Positions 46,647-55,645 of a DNA stretch of 64,000 bases are shown here, piece after piece. The notes under the pieces are model-generated. The model was given only the letters and a program-made list of their open reading frames with translations, was not told where the DNA came from and searched no databases. The position numbers and the translations under genes were made by a program. Source of the DNA: Leptospira idonii (GTDB lineage Bacteria > Spirochaetota > Leptospiria > Leptospirales > Leptospiraceae); contig NZ_RQHW01000047.1 of NCBI RefSeq assembly GCF_004770995.1, forward strand, positions 434,001 to 498,000, read 5' to 3'. Numbering within the stretch: position 1 is the first letter of the stretch; every line of letters begins with the position of its first letter.

Positions 46647-46712
46647 AAACTCTTCTTTCCGTTCTAGCGATCTTTGAATGAGATCCTAGAACCTTTCGGA
46701 AAGAAGAGGTTT
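46647..46712. repeat. Long imperfect inverted repeat between nrdJ and a small gene
   Basis: Outer arms 46647-46661 and 46697-46712 pair over 15 positions with one bulge; inner arms TTCTAG/CTAGAA and GATCT/AGATC complete a stem of about 26 pairs with a CCTTT side bulge and a seven-base loop. On the nrdJ strand the stem ends GAGTTT followed by mixed bases, so termination is possible but weak. Confidence 0.7.
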
Positions 46713-46736
46713 GTAAGTTTGTTTAATGTTTGTTTC

Positions 46737-49700
46737 TTAAGAGCAGCCTGTGGTCGCTCCGCAAGAAATACATTTCAAACAAGCACCGTTACGAACCATT
46801 TGGAAGGAACCGCATTCCGTGCAGGAATCTCCCGTATAACCTTTGATTCTTGCTTCGGCAATATTTCTCAAAGTTTCTGCAGCGCTTGCTCCTGGTCCAG
46901 AGGAAGCAGCGGTCGCACCTACCAAACTAGGCTCCTTATCTTCCAAAACGGATTTCATGGAAATAGGAGAGATTTGCAACGGCGGTTTCGGATTCAATCC
47001 GTTGCTCTCAGACTTTCCCACGGAATCACGAGTGGAAGAATCGGATTTGCGACCCACTTCGTCCGTTCTTAGGTCTTCCGGAGACACCTGTGCCAAATCG
47101 TATCTGCCAAGGTAAGTCACAGCCAGTTCGCGGAAGATATAGTCGATCACAGAGGTGGACATCTTTAAGTGTGCATTTCCGGAAACCATTCCGTTTGGCT
47201 CAAATTTGAAGAAAGTAAATGCTTCTACAAATTCTTCCAAAGGAACTCCGTGCTGCAAGCCTAGAGATACCGCAATGGCGAATGCATTCATCAAAGATCG
47301 GAAAGCTGCTCCTTCTTTGTGCATATCGATAAAGATCTCTCCCAATTGACCGTCTTCGTATTCTCCTGTGCGAAGGTAGACTTTGTGTCCTCCTACCATC
47401 GCTTTTTGAGTATAACCTGCACGGCGGTGAGGGAGTTTTCTTCTCTCTGCTATGTATTTATAAACCAGTTTTTCTGCGACTTCCGATACCGTTTTAGGGA
47501 CAGTTGCCGCAATTTCTTCCTCTTCTTCTCCCACCGCACTGAGTAGTTGGAATACTGAGTTGAGTGGTTGAGAAAGTTTGGATCCGTCACGATACAAAGC
47601 GTTCGCTTTGATCATTACCTTCCAGGACATCAAGTATGCGTTTTTCACATCGTCGATGGTTGCCTCTTCTGGAAGATTGATTGTTTTGGAAATCGCTCCC
47701 GAAATGAACGGCTGAGCTGCCGCCATAATTCGGATATGGGATTGATAAGAAAGGAAACGTTTTCCGAACTTACCGCATTTGTTTGCGCAATCGAAAACAG
47801 CTAGGTCTTTCTCTTTAATGAAAGGAGCGTTTTCAATCGTCATAGTCCCGCATACATAATCATTTGCCAGGTTGATTTCTTCGGAAGTGAATCCTAAGTA
47901 TTCCAATAAGCTGAAGCTAGGAGAATTGTAAACGGTAGGATCGATTCCCAATGTTTTTGCAAGGAAATCTTCGCCTAAAGTGTATTTGTTGAATGCGAAT
48001 TGAACATCGAAAACGAAAGGAAGTTGTTTTTCGATTTTTTCTAAGATATCTTCCGTGAAACCTTTTTCTTTGAGTCTGGCAGTGTTGAGTCCAGGAGCTC
48101 CATTGAAGGTTGCATGGCCTTTACAATAGTTCACGATCGCATCTTGTTCTGCTTGAGAGTAACCTAGTTTTTTTAAGGCAATCGGTACGGATTGGTTGAT
48201 GATTTTAAAATAACCGCCACCCGCGAGTTTTTTGTATTTCACGAGTGCGAAATCCGGTTCGATTCCCGTTGTATCGCAATCCATCACAAGCCCGATCGTT
48301 CCGGTAGGAGCGATCACAGTCACTTGAGCGTTTCTATATCCGAATTGATTTCCTAAATCCAAAGCTCTGTCGGAATCTTCCTTTGCTGCTTGGAGAAGGT
48401 AAGTAGGCAGATAAGAAGGATTGATTCCGATCGGAGTGATGGTCAAACCCTCGTATTCTTCTTTCGGAGCATTGTAAGCGGCTCTTCTGTGGTTGCGGAT
48501 CACTCTGAGCATATGCTCTTTGTTTTTCGCATAACCGTCGAAAGGTCCTAATTCTTTTGCCATTTCCGCAGAAGTTGCATAAGAGGTCATGTGCATGATG
48601 GAGGAGATCGCTCCAGTCACTGCCATCGCTTCTTGAGAATCGTAAGGGATTCCCATTACCATAAGAAGGGAACCTAGATTGGCATAACCCAAACCAAGAG
48701 TTCTGAATTTATAAGAAAGTTCTGCGATTTCTCTGGAAGGGAATTGAGCCATCAAAACGGAGATCTCCAAAATGATGGTCCAGATTTTGTTCAGATAACG
48801 ATAACCTTCTACATCGAAACTGCCGTCTTCTTTCAGGAACTTCACTAAGTTCGCAGAAGCCAAGTTACATGCAGTATTGTCTAGGAACATGTATTCGGAA
48901 CATGGATTCGAAGCGTTGATCGCTCCGTCTTCCGGACAAGTATGCCATTCGTTGATGGTAGTGTGATATTGAGTTCCCGGATCTGCGGAACTCCATGCGG
49001 CATTGGAAATTTTTTCCCAAAGGTCGCGTGCTCTTACCGTCTTAGATGCCTTAGGTTCTCTTTTTTCCTTATTCGCTTTTTCTTTCTCTGTACGATTGTA
49101 GAGGTGGAAAGGAAGATCTTTTTCTACCGCTTCCATAAACTCGTTTGTGATTCTTACAGAATTATTGGAGTTTTGGCCGGAAACCGTATTGTATGCTTCC
49201 GATTGCCAATCCGTAGTGAGTTCTTCGAATAGTATGTCTTTGTAACCTTGTTTGGAAAGGTCGATGACTCTTTTGATGTAATTGTCTGCGATAAAGGACT
49301 TACGTGCCTTTTGGATGGCAGTTTTTAGGGCAGGGTTGGCTGCAGGATCATAAGCTTTTTCTTCTCCTAAGGAAGATTTCGCCTGATTGCAAGCCGCCAT
49401 AATTTCGTTCAAAAGTTTGTTGTTGAGAACGGATCCAGTGACAAGAGATGCCACTTTTTTCTCTTCTTGCACTTTCCAATCGATGAATTCTTCGATATCG
49501 GGGTGATCCATATCAAGGCAAACCATCTTCGCCGCACGACGAGTGGTTCCTCCCGATTTGATGGCTCCTGCAGCTCTGTCTCCGATTTTAAGGAAAGACA
49601 TTAGTCCTGAGCTTTTTCCTCCGCCTGACAAGGATTCGTTGGCAGCACGTAAGTTGGAGAAATTGGTTCCAGTTCCGGAACCGTATTTAAAAAGACGAGC

Positions 49701-50363
49701 TTCTCTGACCCAAAGATCCATGATTCCGCCTTCATTGACTAAATCATCGTCTACGGATTGAATGAAACAAGCATGTGGCTGAGGGTGTTCATAGGATGAG
49801 GAAGAACGAACCAATTTTCCCGACTTAGGATCTACATAATAATGACCTTGGGATTTTCCATCGATTCCATAGGCCCAATGGAGACCTGTATTGAACCATT
49901 GTGGAGAGTTCGGTGCCGCCATTTGGCTCGCGAGCATAAAAATAGTTTCTTCATAGAAGGCTTTGGCACTTTCTTCATCGGAAAAGTAACCGTGTTTGTA
50001 TCCCCAATAAGTCCAGCAGCCTGCCAGACGGTGGAACACTTGCTTCGAATCGTTTTCTCCTACGAAACGGTCTTCCGGCTTTAAAGCGGAAAGTTTTTCT
50101 TCGTCAGGAACGGATCTTTGGAGCCAATCCGGAATTCCGTTTTCTTTGACTTTTTTAAGATACTTGGGCACTCCCTTTCTGCGGAAGTATTTCTGCGCAA
50201 GGATGTCTGTGGCAACCTGAGACCAGAATTCAGGAACTTCCACATCGTTTGCTTCGAATACGCTGGAACCATCCGTGTTCGTAATTTTTGAATCTCTTTT
50301 TACCCATATAATATTTGGGTAAAGACCAGTGTTTCCTTTAGTGAAATGCCTCTCTATCTTCAT
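46737..50363 (-). CDS. nrdJ: Vitamin B12-dependent (class II) ribonucleotide reductase
   Basis: A 1208-residue adenosylcobalamin-dependent ribonucleotide reductase that makes deoxyribonucleotides independently of oxygen. The large-subunit core has [54 protein letters not shown] (substrate-site cysteine and asparagine) and [21 protein letters not shown], all typical of NrdJ. The C-terminal tail has CTECG...[13 protein letters not shown], a zinc-like and redox-cysteine end. It is a main or only RNR in leptospires. ATG 50363 has GGGG five bases before it. I looked for a cobalamin riboswitch upstream and found none. Confidence 0.96.
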   Translation of the reverse strand: MKIERHFTKGNTGLYPNIIWVKRDSKITNTDGSSVFEANDVEVPEFWSQVATDILAQKYFRRKGVPKYLKKVKENGIPDWLQRSVPDEEKLSALKPEDRFVGENDSKQVFHRLAGCWTYWGYKHGYFSDEESAKAFYEETIFMLASQMAAPNSPQWFNTGLHWAYGIDGKSQGHYYVDPKSGKLVRSSSSYEHPQPHACFIQSVDDDLVNEGGIMDLWVREARLFKYGSGTGTNFSNLRAANESLSGGGKSSGLMSFLKIGDRAAGAIKSGGTTRRAAKMVCLDMDHPDIEEFIDWKVQEEKKVASLVTGSVLNNKLLNEIMAACNQAKSSLGEEKAYDPAANPALKTAIQKARKSFIADNYIKRVIDLSKQGYKDILFEELTTDWQSEAYNTVSGQNSNNSVRITNEFMEAVEKDLPFHLYNRTEKEKANKEKREPKASKTVRARDLWEKISNAAWSSADPGTQYHTTINEWHTCPEDGAINASNPCSEYMFLDNTACNLASANLVKFLKEDGSFDVEGYRYLNKIWTIILEISVLMAQFPSREIAELSYKFRTLGLGYANLGSLLMVMGIPYDSQEAMAVTGAISSIMHMTSYATSAEMAKELGPFDGYAKNKEHMLRVIRNHRRAAYNAPKEEYEGLTITPIGINPSYLPTYLLQAAKEDSDRALDLGNQFGYRNAQVTVIAPTGTIGLVMDCDTTGIEPDFALVKYKKLAGGGYFKIINQSVPIALKKLGYSQAEQDAIVNYCKGHATFNGAPGLNTARLKEKGFTEDILEKIEKQLPFVFDVQFAFNKYTLGEDFLAKTLGIDPTVYNSPSFSLLEYLGFTSEEINLANDYVCGTMTIENAPFIKEKDLAVFDCANKCGKFGKRFLSYQSHIRIMAAAQPFISGAISKTINLPEEATIDDVKNAYLMSWKVMIKANALYRDGSKLSQPLNSVFQLLSAVGEEEEEIAATVPKTVSEVAEKLVYKYIAERRKLPHRRAGYTQKAMVGGHKVYLRTGEYEDGQLGEIFIDMHKEGAAFRSLMNAFAIAVSLGLQHGVPLEEFVEAFTFFKFEPNGMVSGNAHLKMSTSVIDYIFRELAVTYLGRYDLAQVSPEDLRTDEVGRKSDSSTRDSVGKSESNGLNPKPPLQISPISMKSVLEDKEPSLVGATAASSGPGASAAETLRNIAEARIKGYTGDSCTECGSFQMVRNGACLKCISCGATTGCS

Positions 50364-50487
50364 GTAGACCCCATCAACAACAACATACAGTATTTCTATT
50401 TTTCCCCTTACCAGAAGCGATAAGGATTATGTCACAATGCAGGAAAGGGAAGAATGAAACATTCCTTTTTTACGGAAGGGTGCTGTG

Positions 50488-50501
50488 AATTTTCGAAAAT
50501 T
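50488..50501. promoter_or_regulatory. 14-bp palindrome upstream of nrdJ
   Basis: AATTTTCGAAAATT is a perfect palindrome about 125 bases before nrdJ and 85 before tRNA-Asn. It could be an operator for the divergent region. It does not match an NrdR box as I know it. Confidence 0.3.
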
Positions 50502-50538
50502 TTCCCTCAAAAAATAGAATTACGTCGCATTTTTTTAT

Positions 50539-50566
50539 TTGACCAGAGAGGGCTTTTCCATACCAT
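50539..50566 (+). promoter_or_regulatory. Promoter of tRNA-Asn
   Basis: TTGACC (50539-50544), 16 bases, TACCAT (50561-50566). The expected start lies about ten bases before the tRNA. Confidence 0.55.
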
Positions 50567-50584
50567 GGCCATGAGATTGGACAT

Positions 50585-50663
<79 letters not shown>

Positions 50664-50780
50664 TTTTTTCCTTCCTATTTATTTGTCTGCCTTGGGCAGA
50701 TGTTTTCCTAAAATTCCCTTCTTTTTTCAGCTAAAAATCTACTTTTTCCATTTGAAGAACCAATAGAAATGCAAGTGATT

Positions 50781-51116
50781 TTACGTTTCTTTCAGTCCGA
50801 AATAATCTGCCAGTTTCAAAGAAGTTAGGATTTTTGCCAAACTAGGCTGAATTCCCAAATAACTCACTTTGATCTCGTGTTTGGCACATTTGGATTGGAA
50901 AGAAAGGAGCCTGCTGAGGGCGAGAGAGCTGATCATTTCTGTCTGGTGCATATGGATTTGAACCAAATTTCCGCCTCGGTTCAATGCGGACTCAAGGGCG
51001 TGTTCGAATTCTACCGAATTTCCGTCCAAACAGGCTTCCATGAATTCAATGACACACCCTTGGGACGATTCTGATACTTTGATTTTGTTTGAAATGATGC
51101 GATCATCGAGTGACAT
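50781..51116 (-). CDS. STAS-domain protein, anti-sigma-factor-antagonist-like
   Basis: A 111-residue single STAS domain: strand/helix alternation with MISSLALSRLLSFQSKCAKHEIKVSYL and a C-terminal LGIQPSLAKILTSLKLADYFGL, the usual last helix. The SpoIIAA phosphorylation stretch D-S-S/T-G reads ISSLA; serine is present but the aspartate and glycine are not, so regulation by a serine kinase is uncertain. No partner kinase or sigma gene is nearby. On the minus strand AGGAAA precedes the ATG. Confidence 0.78.
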   Translation of the reverse strand: MSLDDRIISNKIKVSESSQGCVIEFMEACLDGNSVEFEHALESALNRGGNLVQIHMHQTEMISSLALSRLLSFQSKCAKHEIKVSYLGIQPSLAKILTSLKLADYFGLKET

Positions 51117-51210
51117 GTTTTCTATTTCCTATCTATATTCTTTATATTTTGATAAATAGGACGAAATATTTGCAGGAATCGTAACAAAGGAGAGATCGAA
51201 TTTAAATCTT

Positions 51211-51858
51211 ATGATGGGACTATTGATTTTTGTTAATATTTTATTTCCTTTTCTTGTCTTGTTTGCGTCCGAGGATTTGTTTCAGAAATCGGAACAAATG
51301 ATTTTGGTTTTGCAGGATGTAGAAAAGAAAAAAACTACTCTGCAGCTTTATGAAATCGTAGAAGGGCAGTGGAGAGAGAAGGGATCTCCCATTTTGGCGG
51401 CGGTAGGAAGGAACGGGCTTTTCTCCGCTTCCGAAAAAAAGGAAGGGGATGGGGCCACACCGAAAGGAGAATATCCTTTGTTACGCGCTTACGGATACCG
51501 TTCTCTTTCTCGAATTCATTTTCCTTATGAGGTCAATACCTCCAATCATTATTGGGTAGATGATTCTTCCTCTGAATTGTACAACCGAAGAGTCAAGGGA
51601 AAGCCGAAAGCGAAGTCATACCATTCTCTTCTTAGGAAAGACAATTTGTATAAGTATATGATTGTAATTGAATATAATACGGATCCTGCGGAGGAAGGAA
51701 AAGGGAGTATGATCTTCATTCATCCTTGGGCGGATGCATCCAAACCGACTTCGGGCTGTTTGGGGATTAGTGAGGAAAAATTAAAAGAGATTTTACTCTG
51801 GCTGAAGAAAGATAAAAACCCATCGTTGTGGATCGAAAGTTATTCAGAAGTGAAGTAA
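51211..51858 (+). CDS. L,D-transpeptidase (YkuD) family protein
   Basis: A 215-residue secreted protein with a signal peptide (LLIFVNILFPFLVLFAS). The YkuD catalytic region is in the second half: IFIHPW supplies the histidine and TSGCLGIS the nucleophile cysteine. GDGATPKGEYPLL is the strand typical of the family. These enzymes make or edit 3-3 peptidoglycan crosslinks or attach lipoproteins; which applies is open. ATG 51211 or 51214. Confidence 0.85.
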   Translation: MMGLLIFVNILFPFLVLFASEDLFQKSEQMILVLQDVEKKKTTLQLYEIVEGQWREKGSPILAAVGRNGLFSASEKKEGDGATPKGEYPLLRAYGYRSLSRIHFPYEVNTSNHYWVDDSSSELYNRRVKGKPKAKSYHSLLRKDNLYKYMIVIEYNTDPAEEGKGSMIFIHPWADASKPTSGCLGISEEKLKEILLWLKKDKNPSLWIESYSEVK

Positions 51859-52036
51859 GCTCTGAAAGAAAAACCGATTCGATTATTTGAAATCAGAGCA
51901 GGATAGACTCACTTTGAGACTGCAAAAGAAAGTTCGTTTGAGAACAGGCAAAAAAATTAAGGGATTCCTCTATTTTCCACCTCATTCATTCTTTTTCCAT
52001 ATACTCAAAAATTTTTTTCTAAAATCTTTTTATCAT

Positions 52037-52064
52037 TTGCATTTTAATTCGAAACCACTATAAT
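52037..52064 (+). promoter_or_regulatory. Promoter of the small membrane protein gene
   Basis: TTGCAT (52037-52042), 16 bases, a consensus TATAAT (52059-52064). The palindrome AATTCG-TC-CGAATT (52062-52075) overlaps the -10 box and expected start, so a repressor could sit there. SD AGGAGG follows at 52077. Confidence 0.6.
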
Positions 52065-52089
52065 TCGTCCGAATTTAGGAGGAATCAAT

Positions 52090-52464
52090 TTGGACAGTAC
52101 AGATGGGGAATTTTCAGTGGTAGGACTTTTGTTTTATTTAGCTCTTACCGTCGGTATCATCGTGGCAATGTGGAAAACGTATGAAAAAGCAGGAAAACCT
52201 GGTTGGGCTGCGATCATTCCCGTTTACAATTTGATCATACTCATGGAAATCGTGGGAAGACCTACTTGGTGGGTGATTTTATTTTTCGTTCCTTGCGTGA
52301 ACTTCGTGATTATGTTCATGGTCATGATCGACTTGGCAAAATCTTTCGGCAAAGAATGGTGGTTCGCATTTCTATTCTTTATCCTAGGTGCCGGATACTT
52401 TATTCTCGGCTTTGGTAAAGATGAATACAAAGGACCTGCTGCACCTACAAAAGAAGCAGCTTAA
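52090..52464 (+). CDS. Small membrane protein, DUF5684-like
   Basis: A 124-residue protein with about four transmembrane segments and the family's YEKAGKPGWAAIIPVYNLIIL near 35-55, a stretch common in DUF5684 proteins, often mislabelled signal peptidase I. There is no Ser/Lys peptidase pair. Start is TTG 52090 after AGGAGG. The next frame overlaps its 3' end. Confidence 0.75.
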   Translation: MDSTDGEFSVVGLLFYLALTVGIIVAMWKTYEKAGKPGWAAIIPVYNLIILMEIVGRPTWWVILFFVPCVNFVIMFMVMIDLAKSFGKEWWFAFLFFILGAGYFILGFGKDEYKGPAAPTKEAA

Positions 52465-52891
52465 AAGCGTATCTGTAAGATATTTCGGGCAGGATACATT
52501 CCTGTCCGGAATTTCGAAGATACATTTTGTTCGTTTTTTTTATACGGTCTTTTTTTTAGTTTTAGCTGTCGTTCTTGCTCGACTGATTCCCTTAGATACC
52601 GAATCGGAATATTGGTTTTCCATTTGTTGGTACAAAGCGATTACCGGTTTGGATTGTATCGCCTGCGGTTTAGGAAGATCCATCCTTTGTTTATTTCGAT
52701 GGGACTTATCTTCTTCTTTTTCCTATCATCCTTTCGGACCTGCCATCGGTTTCGTTATCGTAATGTTAAGTATCCTTCGTTTTCATCTTCCGAAAAAATT
52801 CCATCAATTGGTCTACAGTCGATCCTTTAGCTACTTTGTTTCTGCATCTTTTTTTGCGATGGGTATTTGGTTTTTCTTTTATAAGAATTAA
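52421..52891 (+). CDS. DUF2752-type membrane protein
   Basis: About 156 residues from ATG 52421; ATG 52388, eleven codons earlier, is possible. Both lie inside the previous gene. The DUF2752 core is visible: CWYKAITGLDCIACGLGRSI (the C-x2-C and following G-x-R) and SYHPFG. Three transmembrane segments are likely. The role is unknown. It is coupled to the preceding membrane protein. Confidence 0.7.
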   Translation: MNTKDLLHLQKKQLKSVSVRYFGQDTFLSGISKIHFVRFFYTVFFLVLAVVLARLIPLDTESEYWFSICWYKAITGLDCIACGLGRSILCLFRWDLSSSFSYHPFGPAIGFVIVMLSILRFHLPKKFHQLVYSRSFSYFVSASFFAMGIWFFFYKN

Positions 52892-53189
52892 CTCTAAAGC
52901 AATTCGAATTTGAACCTCCCTTTGAGTGATTGCTTGCTTTCACTCAGCAGAGGTAGAATATTACTTCGAATACTTTTACTTTTGAAGCCTTATTTTAATT
53001 TCAAATACCATCTATTATGAGGCAATATGTAGCTTCCCATAATGTATATTATGTCGCATTGCGAATTTATCGTTTGTATGACAAGTCACATAGGTACACA
53101 TTAGATCACTCTCATGGGTAACACTTTTATTCATCAATCTTTTCATTGGACAGTAGTTTTTACGGTAAGTGATAGGAACGGGTCTTTCT
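52892..53189. other. Intergenic region with short inverted repeats
   Basis: About 300 bases without a believable gene, between convergent genes. I see a 7-bp stem TGAGTGA/TCACTCA (52923-52929 and 52940-52946) and CATAAT-GTAT-ATTATG (53038-53053). The first could end transcription of the DUF2752 gene, though no T run follows it. Nothing else is supported. Confidence 0.4.
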
Positions 53190-53654
53190 TTATTTCCATT
53201 CAGAGATTTCTTCTAGGTCTTCTCTGTTGATGAAGTGTCTGGTTCCATCTTCCCAGGTAAAGGATATGGATTGCAGTTTGATCTTATCGTATTCCACAGC
53301 ATAAAGATAGGTTTCCAGTTTGCAGCTTTCCGTGGCTCCGACTCGAATCGGTGTATGAAATTTACAGATGAGTTCCGGGGTTTTATAGGTTTCAGGGATT
53401 AGGATGAGTCCTTGTTTGTCGAAGGCAAACAGAAGCACGGAAAGATCTTGTATGGAATGAATGGAAAGGTTTTGAGCCTTCAGAGAGAGTTGTAGGTTTT
53501 TAGTTGTTTTTCCCGGTTCGTTCTTTAGTTCCAGGAAGATCGGATAACCTGAGTTTTTCGCTTTTTCTTTTAAGGAAAAAAGTTGAGGGTCTGTGCTCGC
53601 ACAGCGGCTGGCCAAAATTAAGAAAAAAATTGCCAGCAGGAAGGAGTGTTTCAT
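53190..53654 (-). CDS. Hypothetical lipoprotein
   Basis: A 154-residue protein with a lipoprotein signal peptide (SFLLAIFFLILASRC, anchor cysteine near 18). The mature part resembles a single immunoglobulin-like beta domain (LQLSLKAQNLSIHSIQDLSVLLFAFD). No family named. It starts at the base next to the stop of the SPFH gene and ends a three-gene operon. Confidence 0.78.
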   Translation of the reverse strand: MKHSFLLAIFFLILASRCASTDPQLFSLKEKAKNSGYPIFLELKNEPGKTTKNLQLSLKAQNLSIHSIQDLSVLLFAFDKQGLILIPETYKTPELICKFHTPIRVGATESCKLETYLYAVEYDKIKLQSISFTWEDGTRHFINREDLEEISEWK

Positions 53655-54494
53655 TTATCTGGCAGGAAAAGGAATCATCAGATTGGCTTTATCTCCCATT
53701 ACATTTTGAGGAAGACGCCCGTCCCATTTTTCAATCCACATTTTTTGAATCATAAGAGGTGTGAGTTGTTGAGATTCCAACCGGATTTGGTTGGCAGTTC
53801 CTTCCGCTTTCGCTTTTTCGATTTTTGCCTGTGCGACTGCTTCTCTCAATTCGTTTTCTCTCTGTTCCGCTTTTTGGATCTGTTCGATTTTTGCATCTAG
53901 CGCTTGTTTTACTTTGTCTGGAAGTCTCATGGTTCCGATCCAATACAGTCTTTCCACTATGATACCTTTTCCTGAAAATTCAATTTTGACAGCTTCCGTA
54001 GCTTTTTCGATCAGTTCGACCCTTCCTTGTCCGTAGATCATATCGGAAGTCATGCTAGAAGCCAGTCTGTTGAGTACGTCTCGTACTGCTGTTCTTAAAA
54101 CACTGTCCGTAATTTCGTCGATTCCTCTTCTATAGGTTTGAAACAAAACATTTGCTTTATCCGGTTCCACTCGGAACTGAATCCCTACGTCCGCATTGAC
54201 AGTAAGACCTTCTTTGGTTTGGATGTCTATGGATTCGTTGGTCTCTGAATCTTCCTGGAAGTCAGCAGTCCACACATAAGTTTTTGTGAATGTAGGATAC
54301 AAATAAAGTTCCTCGTTGATTCCAACCCAATAACGTCCTACTCCTAATTCTTCGGAATCGACCCCTTTGCTGGAACCTAATAGATATACCTTAACTCCTA
54401 CATAACCTGCCGGAACCTTTTCACATCCTGTCATAAAGAAGAAAATGAGAATCGAAATCAAAAGTACAAATAGAATGCGTTTTTTATTTTTCAT
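53655..54494 (-). CDS. SPFH/Band 7 domain lipoprotein
   Basis: A 279-residue prohibitin-like protein. The N-terminus is a lipoprotein signal (ILIFFFMTGC, cysteine near 24). The SPFH domain spans about 30-200 (VKVYLLGSSKGVDSEELGVGRYWVG; NADVGIQFRVEPDKANVLFQTYR), followed by an alanine/glutamate-rich coiled coil. SPFH proteins form ring or cage assemblies on membranes and often regulate proteases; a lipid-anchored periplasmic form is less common. Middle gene of three. Confidence 0.85.
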   Translation of the reverse strand: MKNKKRILFVLLISILIFFFMTGCEKVPAGYVGVKVYLLGSSKGVDSEELGVGRYWVGINEELYLYPTFTKTYVWTADFQEDSETNESIDIQTKEGLTVNADVGIQFRVEPDKANVLFQTYRRGIDEITDSVLRTAVRDVLNRLASSMTSDMIYGQGRVELIEKATEAVKIEFSGKGIIVERLYWIGTMRLPDKVKQALDAKIEQIQKAEQRENELREAVAQAKIEKAKAEGTANQIRLESQQLTPLMIQKMWIEKWDGRLPQNVMGDKANLMIPFPAR

Positions 54495-54708
54495 GAGTTT
54501 CCTTTCCGAGTTTTAAGATCTGATCCTTAAAGATCCAACCCAAAATGGGAGGAATCCAAGAACCTACAAGTGCCGCAAGACCCAAGATTACCTTACTGTC
54601 TTCCGAGCTTGAGATGAGTATGGGAAGTTGATAGGCATATAAGAAGCCGTAAAATAAAACCGAGAGAGTCAGTGTAAAAAATAAAAGCAACTTGATTCTG
54701 GGATTCAT
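54484..54708 (-). CDS. Small two-helix membrane protein
   Basis: A 74-residue protein with two hydrophobic segments (about 8-30 and 38-60) and a lysine-rich tail. It overlaps the SPFH gene start by 11 bases, so it is coupled to it and probably works with it in the membrane. No family recognised. Confidence 0.7.
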   Translation of the reverse strand: MNPRIKLLLFFTLTLSVLFYGFLYAYQLPILISSSEDSKVILGLAALVGSWIPPILGWIFKDQILKLGKETHEK

Positions 54709-54779
54709 TCTTCCTCTAAAGAAGTATCTCCCGATACCTCTGTTTCGGGAAGTATTGGTTCTCGGAAAAAGGGGGTCAA

Positions 54780-54848
54780 ATGAAATTCAAAAAGATTTAT
54801 GAATTTACGAAACCTGTACCAAGTCTAGAAATGGACGTATACAAATGA
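54780..54848 (+). CDS. Possible 22-codon leader ORF upstream of sdhC
   Basis: ATG at 54780 follows AGGGGG by five bases, a strong ribosome site, and runs 22 codons to a TGA overlapping the next ATG (ATGA). The peptide is charged and has no known motif. The call rests on the ribosome site and the coupled arrangement. Confidence 0.35.
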   Translation: MKFKKIYEFTKPVPSLEMDVYK

Positions 54849-54943
54849 TCTATCCGCTTCTTACACATAAAAAGGAAGAAGAACCTCATTCTGTAATGCA
54901 AAAAATTACCACACCTAATCTCTCTTCAGGAGCAATTCAATGA
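54845..54943 (+). CDS. Possible 32-codon ORF coupled to sdhC
   Basis: ATG 54845 overlaps the stop of the preceding small ORF and its own TGA overlaps the sdhC ATG (ATGA at 54940-54943). It reads 32 codons with no recognised motif. Double coupling suggests translated leader ORFs, but chance cannot be excluded. Confidence 0.35.
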   Translation: MIYPLLTHKKEEEPHSVMQKITTPNLSSGAIQ

Positions 54944-55629
54944 CCTTGAGTCTAGACTTCTTTCGTTCCTCCATCGGAAAGAAGATCATTATGGCCATTA
55001 CCGGTTTTATCTGGTTTGGGTTCGTGATCGCGCATATGTTAGGGAATCTTCAGGTTTTCCAAGGACCTGAAAAACTAAACGCTTATGCTAAATTTTTAAA
55101 AGACCTAGGCCCTTTGTTATGGGTCGCTCGCATCGGTCTCTTGGTTGCCTTCTTCGGGCACGTGATCGTCGCCATTCTTTTGAAAAAGGAAAACTCAGCC
55201 GCTCGCCCTGTGGCTTATGCAAAACAATCCACCATTCAGGCATCGAAAGCTTCCCTCACAATGATTTACAGCGGTTTGCTCCTTCTTACCTTTCTTGTAT
55301 ATCACCTACTCCACTTTACGTTAGGCGTAACCAATCCGGATCATTACTCTTATGAATACATTCTCAAAAACGGAGATGTGGTTCACGATGTATATGCCAT
55401 GGTAATTTTGGGATTCCAACAGCTCCCTATTTCCATCGCCTACGTAGTGTTCATGTTTTTTCTGGCACTTCATTTTTCCCACGCACTGGGTTCCATGTTC
55501 CAATCTTTGGGAATCCTTGCTCCGAAACACAATCCTATCATTCAAAAAATCGCAACCGGTTTGGCTGTGATCGTATTCGTCGGAAATAGTTCCATGCCGA
55601 TCTCTATCCTTCTCGGATGGGTCAAGTAG
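54940..55629 (+). CDS. sdhC: Succinate dehydrogenase cytochrome b subunit
   Basis: A 229-residue membrane subunit with five hydrophobic segments, of the single-subunit type (cytochrome b558) found in Bacillus, Bacteroidetes and spirochaetes. Heme-ligand histidines sit in the helices (WFGFVIAHMLGNLQVF; HVIVAILL; YHLLHFTLG; ALHFSHALGS). It anchors SdhAB and passes electrons to quinone. AGGAG precedes the ATG. No separate sdhD is present, as expected for this type. Confidence 0.92.
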   Translation: MTLSLDFFRSSIGKKIIMAITGFIWFGFVIAHMLGNLQVFQGPEKLNAYAKFLKDLGPLLWVARIGLLVAFFGHVIVAILLKKENSAARPVAYAKQSTIQASKASLTMIYSGLLLLTFLVYHLLHFTLGVTNPDHYSYEYILKNGDVVHDVYAMVILGFQQLPISIAYVVFMFFLALHFSHALGSMFQSLGILAPKHNPIIQKIATGLAVIVFVGNSSMPISILLGWVK

Positions 55630-55645
55630 GACATAGGAGATAATT

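Noticed and set aside
46674..47072. A plus-strand frame opposite the 3' end of nrdJ
   Set aside because: It covers the complement of the conserved cysteine-rich NrdJ tail and has no ribosome site in phase.
51859..51899. GCTCTGA...TCAGAGC as a terminator after the L,D-transpeptidase gene
   Set aside because: The loop is 27 bases and no T run follows; support is too weak to list it.
52090..52464. Signal peptidase I, a common label for such small membrane proteins
   Set aside because: No serine/lysine catalytic pair or peptidase boxes; the sequence fits the DUF5684 style.
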